In this document: one piece after another, positions 52,813 through 60,227 of the stretch
How the letters are laid out: each line of letters starts with the position of its first letter
Numbering within the stretch: the first letter of the stretch is position 1
Source of the DNA: Roseibium sp. HPY-6
GTDB lineage: Bacteria > Pseudomonadota > Alphaproteobacteria > Rhizobiales > Stappiaceae
Length of the DNA stretch: 64,000 nucleotides
Direction: 5' to 3'
Assembly: GCF_040530035.1 (NCBI RefSeq)
Contig: NZ_JBEWCD010000002.1
Coordinates: 124,001-188,000 of the forward strand
Program-made: the position numbers and the translations under genes
Notes under the pieces: generated by a model
The model's database searches: none
Told to the model about the DNA's origin: nothing
The model's input: the letters and a program-made list of their open reading frames with translations, nothing else

Positions 52813-53325
52813 TTAGGTAACCGGTGCGCGGTAATCGTCGGACGCGCTTGTTCCGGCAACTTCGTGGGTCCACTCGCACTTGCGGTAGGTGAACGAGAAC
52901 TGGTCGATGTCACCGCGTGAAGCGTTGGATTCGTCGTTGACGTCCGGAAGGATCGTCTTGCCTTCAACAAGAACCGCGTCAGTGAATTTGATTGTGTAGT
53001 AGTGCTCCTGAACGCCTGCCGTGGACGTGCGCCAGAACTCGACTTCGATTTCGAGCGCTTCACCGGTTGCCAATGCCTGCCAGAAGAGCGGGGTTGCCTT
53101 GTCGACCGGCTTGGTGAAAGTCGTTGGCAGGTGGCGGCGTGTTGCGATGATGGAACCGGACTGCGGGTCACGCGGCACGACTGCGTTCTGTTCCAGGGCA
53201 TAAACGAGGGACTGGCCTTCATGGCCTTCCTGCCACAGGTTGCCGATGCTGTCGCCTGTGGTTGCGTCGGCGGTCATGTCGCCTTGGGTTGCGCCTGTGG
53301 CTTTCAGGTATGCGATGTTTGACAT
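52813..53325 (-). CDS. hcp: T6SS tube protein Hcp (TssD)
   Basis: 170 residues from ATG 53325, preceded by GGAGAGG; a longer frame to 53391 lies within the promoter. The typical Hcp fold: 'GDSIGNLWQEGHEGQSLVYALEQNAVVP' in outline, 'RRHLPTTFTKPVDKATPLFWQALATGE', and C-terminal 'DIDQFSFTYRKCEWTH'. Hcp hexamers stack as the inner tube ejected with VgrG. A sigma-54 promoter lies 70-85 bases upstream and a strong terminator just downstream, so hcp is expressed mainly as a single gene. Confidence 0.95.
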   Translation of the reverse strand: MSNIAYLKATGATQGDMTADATTGDSIGNLWQEGHEGQSLVYALEQNAVVPRDPQSGSIIATRRHLPTTFTKPVDKATPLFWQALATGEALEIEVEFWRTSTAGVQEHYYTIKFTDAVLVEGKTILPDVNDESNASRGDIDQFSFTYRKCEWTHEVAGTSASDDYRAPVT

Positions 53326-53395
53326 GGTGACCTCTCCAAGAAAATCTGCGTTTCCAACCTGCCGGAGCGTCGTGCTGCCGACTGCCGACAACTTC

Positions 53396-53410
53396 GCAAT
53401 CCCCGTGCCA
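53396..53410 (-). promoter_or_regulatory. Sigma-54 promoter of hcp
   Basis: On the minus strand the sequence reads TGGCACGGGGATTGC: the -24 box TGGCAC (53410-53405), five bases, and the -12 box TTGC (53399-53396), an exact match to the RpoN consensus TGGCAC-N5-TTGC. Transcription should start near 53385, giving a 60-base leader to the hcp ATG at 53325. The sigma-54 activator gene in the same operon group is the natural regulator. Confidence 0.85.
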
Positions 53411-53483
53411 AATCGGCAAAAAAAAGAAAAACCAGCAAATACAAGCAGCTAAATAGTAAATTTACGCTCTGTTAATTTATGAC

Positions 53484-53557
53484 ACTGCGCAGTTTTCTTC
53501 ACACTTGTGTGTAGAGTGCGCGAAAGATCCCGCTTCCAACATGTGATTTGAATCACA
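53484..53557. promoter_or_regulatory. Dyads upstream of hcp promoter, candidate activator sites
   Basis: Three perfect dyads lie in a row: ACTGCGCAGT (53484-53493), CACACTTGTGTG (53500-53511) and TGTGATTTGAATCACA (53542-53557). They are 75-160 bases upstream of the hcp sigma-54 promoter, the usual place for enhancer sites of its activator. The last also fits the CRP-type TGTGA-N6-TCACA consensus exactly, so a CRP/FNR-family protein is an alternative binder. Confidence 0.5.
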
Positions 53558-53814
53558 ATTATCAACAACAACTAGGGTTTGAGGTCGTCAAACCTGTCAA
53601 AATGACCGAGTGATTGCCCGAATTCATGAATATGTTAAGGCTCAAAGCGCCAGATGTGCAGAATTCGGTGAATTGACCGGGAGCTCCGCCACACACACGT
53701 TGGGCATATTCAAGCGTTCGGATGCCCTGTTTTGTAGAAGCGTAACGAAATTCCTGCAAAACTTGGCGACACCAGATAAAGAGCCGGCCAGACCAGCCGA
53801 AGGAGGAATTCTCG

Positions 53815-55344
53815 ATGAGTGCTGAACAGTTAAGCGGTCAGATGAGTATCAAGTTGCCTGGCGACGCCGGCGAAGAAGTCTATGTGGAAAGCCTCCGAGC
53901 GTCCGAGGCTCTTGGAAAGACCTACCGGTATGAGATTTCGCTCATCTCGAAGAAACCGATCAATCTTGAAGATCTTCTCGGTCAATCCACCAAACTCGAA
54001 TTCAAGAAGGCGCACGAGACAGTTGCCTTTATAGGCGTCGTCGGCGCTGCGCGAACATGTGATCCCACGCCGAACAGAGAATTCTGTTACGAAATTGTGC
54101 TCGAGCCGGAACTCGCCATGCTCCGTCATAGCGGCCAGAACCAGGTCTATGGAACAGACAAGGACGTCACCGTCGTCGACATTATCCAGGGAGAGCTCGC
54201 GGACGCAAACAAGTCATCCTCCAGCACGTCGTCGGACCGGGTTGCGCGGCAGATTCAATCCGACTTGCTTGTCGCGGCATCGGACTATCCCAAGCTCGAC
54301 TTCGTGTTTCAGTATCAGGAAACCGATCTGAACTTCCTGATGCGGATGTGTGAACGGTTCGGCATCTACTTTGCCTTCGACCAGACCGGTGATCGGGAAA
54401 AGGTCATCTTCGGTGACAAGAAAGAGCATTTCACCAAGTTGAGCGGTGAGAACATCAACGAAGAGCTCGCCTATCGAAGCAAGCACCAGGTCCTGGGGAC
54501 GGACAGTTTCGGCGTCTGGTCCTTCAATGCAAACTACGAAACGCAGAGCGGAACCGTCGCGCTCCGCGAGTTCAATGAAGACACGCCGAAAGTCTCGTTG
54601 TCGGTTTCGGCGAACGCCTCGTTCCAAGGGCAGGGCGTGACGACGCTTTACGGCGAAAACTATCCGGTTGTCGCTGATGGCGACTTCATCGCGAAGCGGC
54701 GTGTCGACCAGATTGAGGGCGAGCGTCTGCAGTTTGTTGGCGAAAGCAATATTCCCAACCTGCGTCCGGGTCTGTTCTTCAGATTGAAGGATCATCCGAT
54801 CAGCGAACTGGACGGGCTTTACATCGTTATTTCGGTGGATCATTCATGCACGATTTCGACACCGATCGGCTTCAGTTCTTCCAACAAGGAACCCGCGCCC
54901 TACCAGAACAGGTTCGTGTGCGTCCCCTTTGACAAGGGCTACCGGCCTCCGGTCAGAACGCCGAAACCAATGGTCAACGGTTACATGGTCGGCTTTGTTG
55001 ATGGCGAGACCGACGGCAAACGCGCCGAACTGGATGACTACGGGCGGTACAAGATCCGCATCATCGACGAGGAGAGCGGTCTTCTGAATGGTCTTGCCAG
55101 CTACTTCGTCAGAAAGATGGAACCCTATGGCGGCGGTGACGGTTTTGGATCCCACTCGACACTGACGAAGGACACCGAGGTTCTTCTCGGATTTCTCCAG
55201 GGTGATCCGGATCGTCCGGTCATCCTTGGTGCGGTCTCCAACGGTGAGCAAACCAATCCGGTGACTTCGACCAACCAGAACGTCGCTCATCGCACCAAAA
55301 CATCGTCCGGAATTGTCTTCCAGATCAGTGATGGCGCCGTTTAG
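53815..55344 (+). CDS. vgrG: T6SS spike protein VgrG (TssI) lacking the C-terminal needle
   Basis: 509 residues after a strong AAGGAGG site. The gp27-like base (about 1-360) has 'SEALGKTYRYEISLISKKPI'-type VgrG opening, 'YQETDLNFLMRMCERFGIYFAF' and 'YRSKHQVLGTDSFGVWSF'; the OB domain (about 385-480) has 'GRYKIRIIDEE' and 'TLTKDTEVLLGFLQGDPDRPVILGAVSN'. Most VgrG proteins (600 residues or more) then continue into a gp5-type beta-helix needle, but this one ends at 'SSGIVFQISDGAV', just where the needle should start. The stop is followed by non-coding sequence, not a shifted needle frame. Needle function may be supplied by other proteins of the locus. Confidence 0.88.
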   Translation: MSAEQLSGQMSIKLPGDAGEEVYVESLRASEALGKTYRYEISLISKKPINLEDLLGQSTKLEFKKAHETVAFIGVVGAARTCDPTPNREFCYEIVLEPELAMLRHSGQNQVYGTDKDVTVVDIIQGELADANKSSSSTSSDRVARQIQSDLLVAASDYPKLDFVFQYQETDLNFLMRMCERFGIYFAFDQTGDREKVIFGDKKEHFTKLSGENINEELAYRSKHQVLGTDSFGVWSFNANYETQSGTVALREFNEDTPKVSLSVSANASFQGQGVTTLYGENYPVVADGDFIAKRRVDQIEGERLQFVGESNIPNLRPGLFFRLKDHPISELDGLYIVISVDHSCTISTPIGFSSSNKEPAPYQNRFVCVPFDKGYRPPVRTPKPMVNGYMVGFVDGETDGKRAELDDYGRYKIRIIDEESGLLNGLASYFVRKMEPYGGGDGFGSHSTLTKDTEVLLGFLQGDPDRPVILGAVSNGEQTNPVTSTNQNVAHRTKTSSGIVFQISDGAV

Positions 55345-55442
55345 ATCTCCAAAAGAGTGCCGGCCACCATTGGTGTCGGGCGCTTAAGATGAGATACTAG
55401 CCGCAAGTCCGGCATTCGACCGGAAACGACGTGAGGTATGGA

Positions 55443-55793
55443 ATGGCGACCTGGAAACCGGCGCAGCGAGAACCCGACGCGCTGCATTCTTGCATTTATG
55501 ATTATCTGAGGACCCGTTCGCCGCAGGTTTATCAGGAAGGTGGCAACGCGCCGACCCCGCTTGGCCGGTCCCAGGAGATCATGTGCACCGGAGAACCGTT
55601 GAACGTTGATCTCACGGTGACACCGGTTGGGATGACGTCGGTAAACGCCCGCTCGGCTCTCGTTTTCGGAGTGACCGGCCATGCCGCTGACAAGCGAAAG
55701 GGGTACGAGGTCGACGGTCAGGTCGTCATCGACCGGCAGACCTTGGCCTTTTTGTCGATCGAAGCAAATCTTACGGTGATCAACCAGGGTTAG
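55443..55793 (+). CDS. Small protein of unknown function between vgrG and sheath-like gene
   Basis: 116 residues from ATG 55443, preceded by GTGAGG. No signal peptide or membrane segment. Two beta-rich blocks are visible: 'LNVDLTVTPVGMTSVNARSA' and 'VVIDRQTLAFLSIEANLTVI'. No family is recognised. It lies 98 bases after vgrG and four bases before the fused sheath gene, so it is presumably part of the same apparatus, for example a baseplate or spike accessory. That role is inferred from position. Confidence 0.55.
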   Translation: MATWKPAQREPDALHSCIYDYLRTRSPQVYQEGGNAPTPLGRSQEIMCTGEPLNVDLTVTPVGMTSVNARSALVFGVTGHAADKRKGYEVDGQVVIDRQTLAFLSIEANLTVINQG

Positions 55794-55797
55794 AACA

Positions 55798-57549
55798 ATG
55801 TCAGGGCAGGATGAGCCGAAAGGCGGGATCAGCAGTTTTTCAGTCGGACTGGGCAGTGGTGCCCCGCGCGCGGTTGCCGTCGTCCCGCCGCCGCCTTTCC
55901 GTGTCCTGATAGCGGGAGACTTCGGTTTCGCAGCGGACACCGGTGTCATCGACGCCACTGGACTTGATGTTGAAGAGATCCTGGAGCGGAACCGACCGGA
56001 CTTCCTGGTTCGCGCACCTAATGGCCTCGGCTCGCATCCTTCCGAAATCGAAGAGCGCATATCTTTTGAAGCGGTGCGTGACCTGCGCCCGGCGACCATC
56101 GCAGGGAAGTTTCGTTTTTTCAAGGAAGTGGACCCCGCAAAACACGATGCAGACCGTTTGTCCGAGTTCGGGCAGCTCTATGACAAGGTCATCGAGACAA
56201 TAAAGGGTGGTTCGGCACGGCTGGACCAAGCGGACCAAAGCGCGACGCCTGCGAGCGCTCAAGCGAAGGCTGATGAAGCTCCTGCACCAGGCGACGGGGC
56301 GGCAGATGGTCTGGATGCCCTCTTTTCCATGATCGACACCCCCGCATCTTCCGCCAAGGCATCGGACAACTCTGATGTCGCAAAAGCGGCAGTGGACGCG
56401 TTCGTGCGAAAGACATTGCGCGAAGAAAGTCAGGATTTCGTCAAACCCGCTGCTGCAAGCAACAAGTCAACGCCTGTCGACACGCTTTTGAGCGCGCAGT
56501 GCCAGGCGTTTTTCGGCATTCCGAAACTGTGGACCGTGATTGAAAACTGGCAAAGCCTGAAGCTGCTTTTGTCCGAACTGGAAGCAACGCTGCCCTTTGA
56601 ACTGCATCTGCAACAACTGGACAGTGATCAAAGCCCGGAAGCACTTGATTCGGTGGTTGGCGGATATGACGGGGTTCTCCAGGCAGAACTCTACGATGTC
56701 GTTTTGTTTGCAAACAAAACGGGCGTATCCGGGCAGGGTGCGGACGGGCTGAAGACCATCACGCGCGCATGCGCCGAATCCGACACCGTTGGGCTCGTCG
56801 CACTTGAACCCGATTTCGCCGGGGTACCGGGTGAAAACCTTGCCGGCATGGAGGCACCTCACCAGTTGCTCGACGAACCCGGCTACGAAGTTTTCCAGGG
56901 TCTGCGCGAATCCGACGCGGCTTCGCATGTTGCGCTGTTCTGGAACGAAGCGCGGCTTTACTCGGCGGACACGTCATGGCCGGCCGTGTTTGCGTCCGGC
57001 GCGTGGATTGCGCTCGCCCGCATCCTCGCACAGCTGGAGCGCGAAGTTTTTCCGTCTTTGCCGGTCGGCGTTCCGACGGACTTTGATGCGCTCGAAGTGG
57101 AAGAAAGCCTTTCCATGGGCAAATCCGTTGCAACCGCAACCCGCTATCTTGCCGGCCCGGGCGCGGCGCCTTCACTGGCGCAATTCGGCATCAACGTGCT
57201 GGAAGGTGTGGCTAATCGCACCAGTCTTGTTTTCCGCAGAGGCGTAACCCTCAAACCTGGAAAGGAGGGGCGTGGCTCGCTCGACCAGGCGCTTCTTGTC
57301 TCCAGATTGTTTTCCCTGTTTCAGGAAGCGCTTGGCGGAGCACTGTCACCCGGACAGTCCGCCGATGCGCGCCTTGAAGCCGTCACGGCAAATCTTGAGA
57401 ATTTGAGTGCATCGCTTTCAGGTCAGGTTGTATTCCAGGTGCAGCGTGTCCAGGCAGAGGATCAGGATCTGATCAGTGTTGCTGCATCAGTTCAGTCCGG
57501 GTGGGCGGCCGGCCAGTCCCATTCGTTCTATTTGCCCGCGGAAGGCTGA
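55798..57549 (+). CDS. Fused TssB-TssC-like contractile sheath protein
   Basis: 583 residues. Residues 30-150 resemble TssB: 'PPFRVLIAGDFG', 'DVEEILERNRPDFLVRAPNGL', 'ISFEAVRDLRPATIAGKF'. A low-complexity Ala/Asp linker (about 150-215) follows. From about 230 the protein resembles TssC: 'IPKLWTVIENWQSLKLLLSEL' (in place of the 'FQALEANWRGL' helix), 'YEVFQGLRESDAASHVALFW', 'WPAVFASGAWIALARILAQL' and a C-terminal 'FRRGVTLKPG'. Canonical sheath subunits are separate (about 160 and 490 residues). Both halves are shorter here. Its last 22 bases overlap the convergent kinase gene. It may be an accessory or specialised sheath; separate tssB and tssC are not in the window. Confidence 0.7.
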   Translation: MSGQDEPKGGISSFSVGLGSGAPRAVAVVPPPPFRVLIAGDFGFAADTGVIDATGLDVEEILERNRPDFLVRAPNGLGSHPSEIEERISFEAVRDLRPATIAGKFRFFKEVDPAKHDADRLSEFGQLYDKVIETIKGGSARLDQADQSATPASAQAKADEAPAPGDGAADGLDALFSMIDTPASSAKASDNSDVAKAAVDAFVRKTLREESQDFVKPAAASNKSTPVDTLLSAQCQAFFGIPKLWTVIENWQSLKLLLSELEATLPFELHLQQLDSDQSPEALDSVVGGYDGVLQAELYDVVLFANKTGVSGQGADGLKTITRACAESDTVGLVALEPDFAGVPGENLAGMEAPHQLLDEPGYEVFQGLRESDAASHVALFWNEARLYSADTSWPAVFASGAWIALARILAQLEREVFPSLPVGVPTDFDALEVEESLSMGKSVATATRYLAGPGAAPSLAQFGINVLEGVANRTSLVFRRGVTLKPGKEGRGSLDQALLVSRLFSLFQEALGGALSPGQSADARLEAVTANLENLSASLSGQVVFQVQRVQAEDQDLISVAASVQSGWAAGQSHSFYLPAEG

Positions 57550-58691
57550 TAGGGTTGACCGGTGATCAGCCGGTGGATGAAGTCTCGCAAGACAGAAACA
57601 GGATTAGGGCGGCAAAAGCTCTGGGCGAAAAGCGCCGCAGTTTGCGTCCGGCCCGAATCGCTGAGCGACAGCCCCTGTCGCAACGCCCGCCAGCGCAGAC
57701 GTGACAGATCCGCCGGCTGCGCTGCAACAAGGCCTTCTTCGCGCGCTTCCAGAGCATTTTTCTTGCCAAATGGCCGCGATCCGGTGAGCGCGAGATAGGT
57801 GATGACCGCGAGCGAGAACACATCATCCGGCTCGCAAGGCTCAGCACCCTTTAGCCGTTGAGGCGAAGCATAGGCGGGCGTCACCGCGCCAAAACGGGCA
57901 AGAATGACGATTGTATCTTCTTCGCGCGTCTTCAGAGGACGGGCAATCGGATAGGCGATGTTGAAGTCGATCAGTTTTGCCACACCGGTCTTTTGGACGA
58001 AGACATTGCCCGGTTTCAGGTCGGCGTGAATGATCCCGTTGTTGTGCGCATAGGTAAGCGCTCCTGAAAGGTCCTCGATGAGCCGATGCAGCTGAGCGGA
58101 TTGCAATCTGTGATCGGGTGCATTCCGCAGGACTTTCGAAAGCGGCTGTCCCTCCAGCAACTCCATGACCATGAAATGGATATCGCCTTCCCGGTCCATG
58201 TCGAAGACACGCACGATGTTCGGGTGAACGAGATCCCTGAGGCGCCGCGCCTCCCGGTGCATCAACGCGATGACGTCCGGATCGACGTCCGGTGCCGCAC
58301 GGATGATTTTAATGGCTACATTCGGGTCTGCGAGCCCGGCCTTCGCCGCGACCATGTCGCGCGCCTTGTAAACAATCGAAAGCCCGCCCTTTCCGATTTC
58401 CTTCAACAGAAGAAAACGTTCTTTCAAAACGGTGCCCGGCTGAATTTCGATCCTGCCGGCCCTGGACTTTTCGCTCGCAGGCGCTGCTTCCGTTTCCGAT
58501 TCTGCCGTCGCGTTCTCTTGAGCGGTTGGCGCCTCGGGAACGGCGGCATTGGTGTCATTCCCAACCTGGTCCGGGCCAGCTTCGCTCTCTTCCGGCATTG
58601 CCTTCTCAGGATCAGACGGCAGATCGGCACATTCGTGACCGTCTATCTCGTCTGGCTCACTATGTTTCGGGTTTCGGAGCTGCTTAGCCAT
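57528..58691 (-). CDS. Serine/threonine protein kinase with variant DFG
   Basis: 387 residues from ATG 58691, overlapping the phosphatase stop by eight bases. An acidic N-terminal 80 residues precede the kinase domain (about 90-370): glycine loop GKGGLSIVYKA (100-110), VAIK with Lys128, catalytic loop HADLKPGN (222-229) with Ala for Arg, and DFN (242-244) instead of DFG. No transmembrane segment. The retained Lys, catalytic Asp and metal Asp suggest activity is possible. It belongs to the tssL-tssM-tagF-phosphatase operon and fits a PpkA role in threonine-phosphorylation control of T6SS, opposed by the phosphatase next door. Confidence 0.82.
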   Translation of the reverse strand: MAKQLRNPKHSEPDEIDGHECADLPSDPEKAMPEESEAGPDQVGNDTNAAVPEAPTAQENATAESETEAAPASEKSRAGRIEIQPGTVLKERFLLLKEIGKGGLSIVYKARDMVAAKAGLADPNVAIKIIRAAPDVDPDVIALMHREARRLRDLVHPNIVRVFDMDREGDIHFMVMELLEGQPLSKVLRNAPDHRLQSAQLHRLIEDLSGALTYAHNNGIIHADLKPGNVFVQKTGVAKLIDFNIAYPIARPLKTREEDTIVILARFGAVTPAYASPQRLKGAEPCEPDDVFSLAVITYLALTGSRPFGKKNALEAREEGLVAAQPADLSRLRWRALRQGLSLSDSGRTQTAALFAQSFCRPNPVSVLRDFIHRLITGQPYQPSAGK

Positions 58692-59379
58692 AGTCGTCCG
58701 CCCAGACAACGATCACCGTGATATCGTCATTCGAGCCTCCCGCAACCGATCGGGCGATCAGGCGGTCGGTCAGCCCGTAGGTGCCTTCAGCGGTCATGTT
58801 TGCAAGAAGGGTTTCGTCCATGCCCTTCAACAGGCCGTCCGTGCAAAGGATGAAGACGTCGCCGGGCATCAATTCCACCGTGCGCCGTCCGAGGATCGAG
58901 ATCGTTTCGGAAATGCCCACACCGGATGTCAGCCGTCCCAACTCATCGGCATGATCTTCGGAGATCAGAAAAAGATGCTGGTCGCGCAGAAGGTAAAGCC
59001 GGGAATCTCCGGTCCAGATGCAGCTGGCATAAGAACCGCTGATGACGAGGCTCAGGCTTGTTGTCCCGGAAATGTCCAGCTCCGGTGCCGCCAGATAACT
59101 CGCAAAAAGGGTCTGGTTGACCTTTGACAGCGCTGCTTCGACCGCGATCAATTGCTTTTCATGCGCCGTGGCGGGCAAACCTGCCAATCCGGCGACGGCC
59201 TGCACGGTTGCCTGGCTTGCAAGATCGCCATCCCTGTGACCGCCCATCCCGTCCGCAATTGAAAACAAGCCGCTCTTTGCGTCGGCAAAATGCGTATCCT
59301 GGTTCATCGGATGATGGGGTCCCTGCCGTGTTGCGGCTTCAACACGCAAGTTCAAAGGGACGGGCGAAATATTCGACAT
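58684..59379 (-). CDS. pppA: PP2C-family protein phosphatase (PppA-like)
   Basis: 231 residues from ATG 59379, behind TTTTTGGAA. All PP2C motifs are present: 'NQDTHFAD', 'FSIADGMGGHRDGDLASQA', 'CIWTGDSRLYLLRD', 'FILCTDGLL' and 'GGSNDDITVIVVW', giving the metal-binding aspartates. In T6SS loci PppA removes the phosphate placed by PpkA on an Fha-type regulator. Kinase and phosphatase genes overlap by eight bases. No Fha gene is in this window. Confidence 0.88.
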   Translation of the reverse strand: MSNISPVPLNLRVEAATRQGPHHPMNQDTHFADAKSGLFSIADGMGGHRDGDLASQATVQAVAGLAGLPATAHEKQLIAVEAALSKVNQTLFASYLAAPELDISGTTSLSLVISGSYASCIWTGDSRLYLLRDQHLFLISEDHADELGRLTSGVGISETISILGRRTVELMPGDVFILCTDGLLKGMDETLLANMTAEGTYGLTDRLIARSVAGGSNDDITVIVVWADDYG

Positions 59380-59397
59380 TTCCAAAAAGGCGCTCCC

Positions 59398-60150
59398 CTA
59401 TGGCCGAAGGATCCTGTCCGGGTCTATTGTTTCTTGCTGCCAGCCAAAAGTCTCCCAAAATCCGGCGAGGAATCCACCTGTCCCCGAACCTTTTGGCAGA
59501 CCTTTCCAGACACAAAGCTCCGGAGGGCGGTTTTCACTCCCGTCCTGCCACCAATAGGATCGTGGAGGTGCGGTATCGAGCGCCTTGACGCGCCGGAGGC
59601 AGAGCGCGTTTTCCGCGATAATCGCTTCCTCGCTGGTACGGGCGAATCTGAGGCAGACGGCTTCATTTTCTGCACTCAGCTCAAGTTCGTCTGTTCCCGC
59701 TTCAGGAACAGCGCGGGACCGAAGCAGTTCCTCGCTTTCAACAATTGCGGTCTGGAATTCCTTTCGCGAAATCTGCCCTTCAATGAAGGCCATGGCCGTC
59801 ATTTCGAGTGCATCCAAAACGCTCTCGGCATGGGAATCGAACAAGAGCCGGTAGATCCGGCCTTGCGCCGGGATCAGGACCGCAAGCGGAAAGGCGCGCC
59901 CCAATGCATCGGCCGACGCGCAAAGGAGCCCGCACCAGGCTGACGGCCCGAGAAGGCCGGGCGGAATTGCAAAGCGCCACGCCGGCGCATCGAAATAGTG
60001 ATCTATCCAGTTCTGCGGAAATGCGCTTTGTGCGCTGATCAGCCAATCGGACATCATGGCTGCCCACGCATCCGTCATACCGGCCGTCAGACCTTCGAAG
60101 ACAAAGTCGCGTTCCAGGGGACGTTTGCCGAAAAACCCGCACTGTTGCAT
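59398..60150 (-). CDS. tagF: TagF (DUF2094) T6SS post-translational repressor
   Basis: 250 residues from ATG 60150, with GGAG ahead; a longer frame to 60246 overlaps tssM but its start lacks family features. TagF openings read 'xxGFYGKLPxRGDFV'; here it is MQQCGFFGKRPLERDFVF, followed by 'WFAPPGLLGPSAWCGLL'-like 'FAIPPGLLGPSAWCGLLCAS' and 'RAFPLAVLIP'. TagF represses T6SS assembly in Agrobacterium and Pseudomonas, and can be fused with PppA in some species; here the two genes are separate and adjacent. Confidence 0.88.
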   Translation of the reverse strand: MQQCGFFGKRPLERDFVFEGLTAGMTDAWAAMMSDWLISAQSAFPQNWIDHYFDAPAWRFAIPPGLLGPSAWCGLLCASADALGRAFPLAVLIPAQGRIYRLLFDSHAESVLDALEMTAMAFIEGQISRKEFQTAIVESEELLRSRAVPEAGTDELELSAENEAVCLRFARTSEEAIIAENALCLRRVKALDTAPPRSYWWQDGSENRPPELCVWKGLPKGSGTGGFLAGFWETFGWQQETIDPDRILRP

Positions 60151-60227
60151 TTCCGGCTCCGTTTTTCTCGTCCTTCCGGCGAAGTGCCACTGCAAGACGC
60201 CGTCGGATAGCAGCGCGGCTTTAGGGC

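Larger units (their letters stand above)
53326..53814. other. Divergent hcp/vgrG control region
   Basis: This 489-base gap separates the divergent hcp and vgrG genes. It contains the hcp sigma-54 promoter (53396-53410), three dyads (53484-53557) and an AT-rich section between them (53411-53480) that could be bent by IHF. I found no sigma-54 site pointing toward vgrG, which instead has a strong AAGGAGG ribosome-binding site at 53800-53806. No gene is evident within. Confidence 0.55.
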
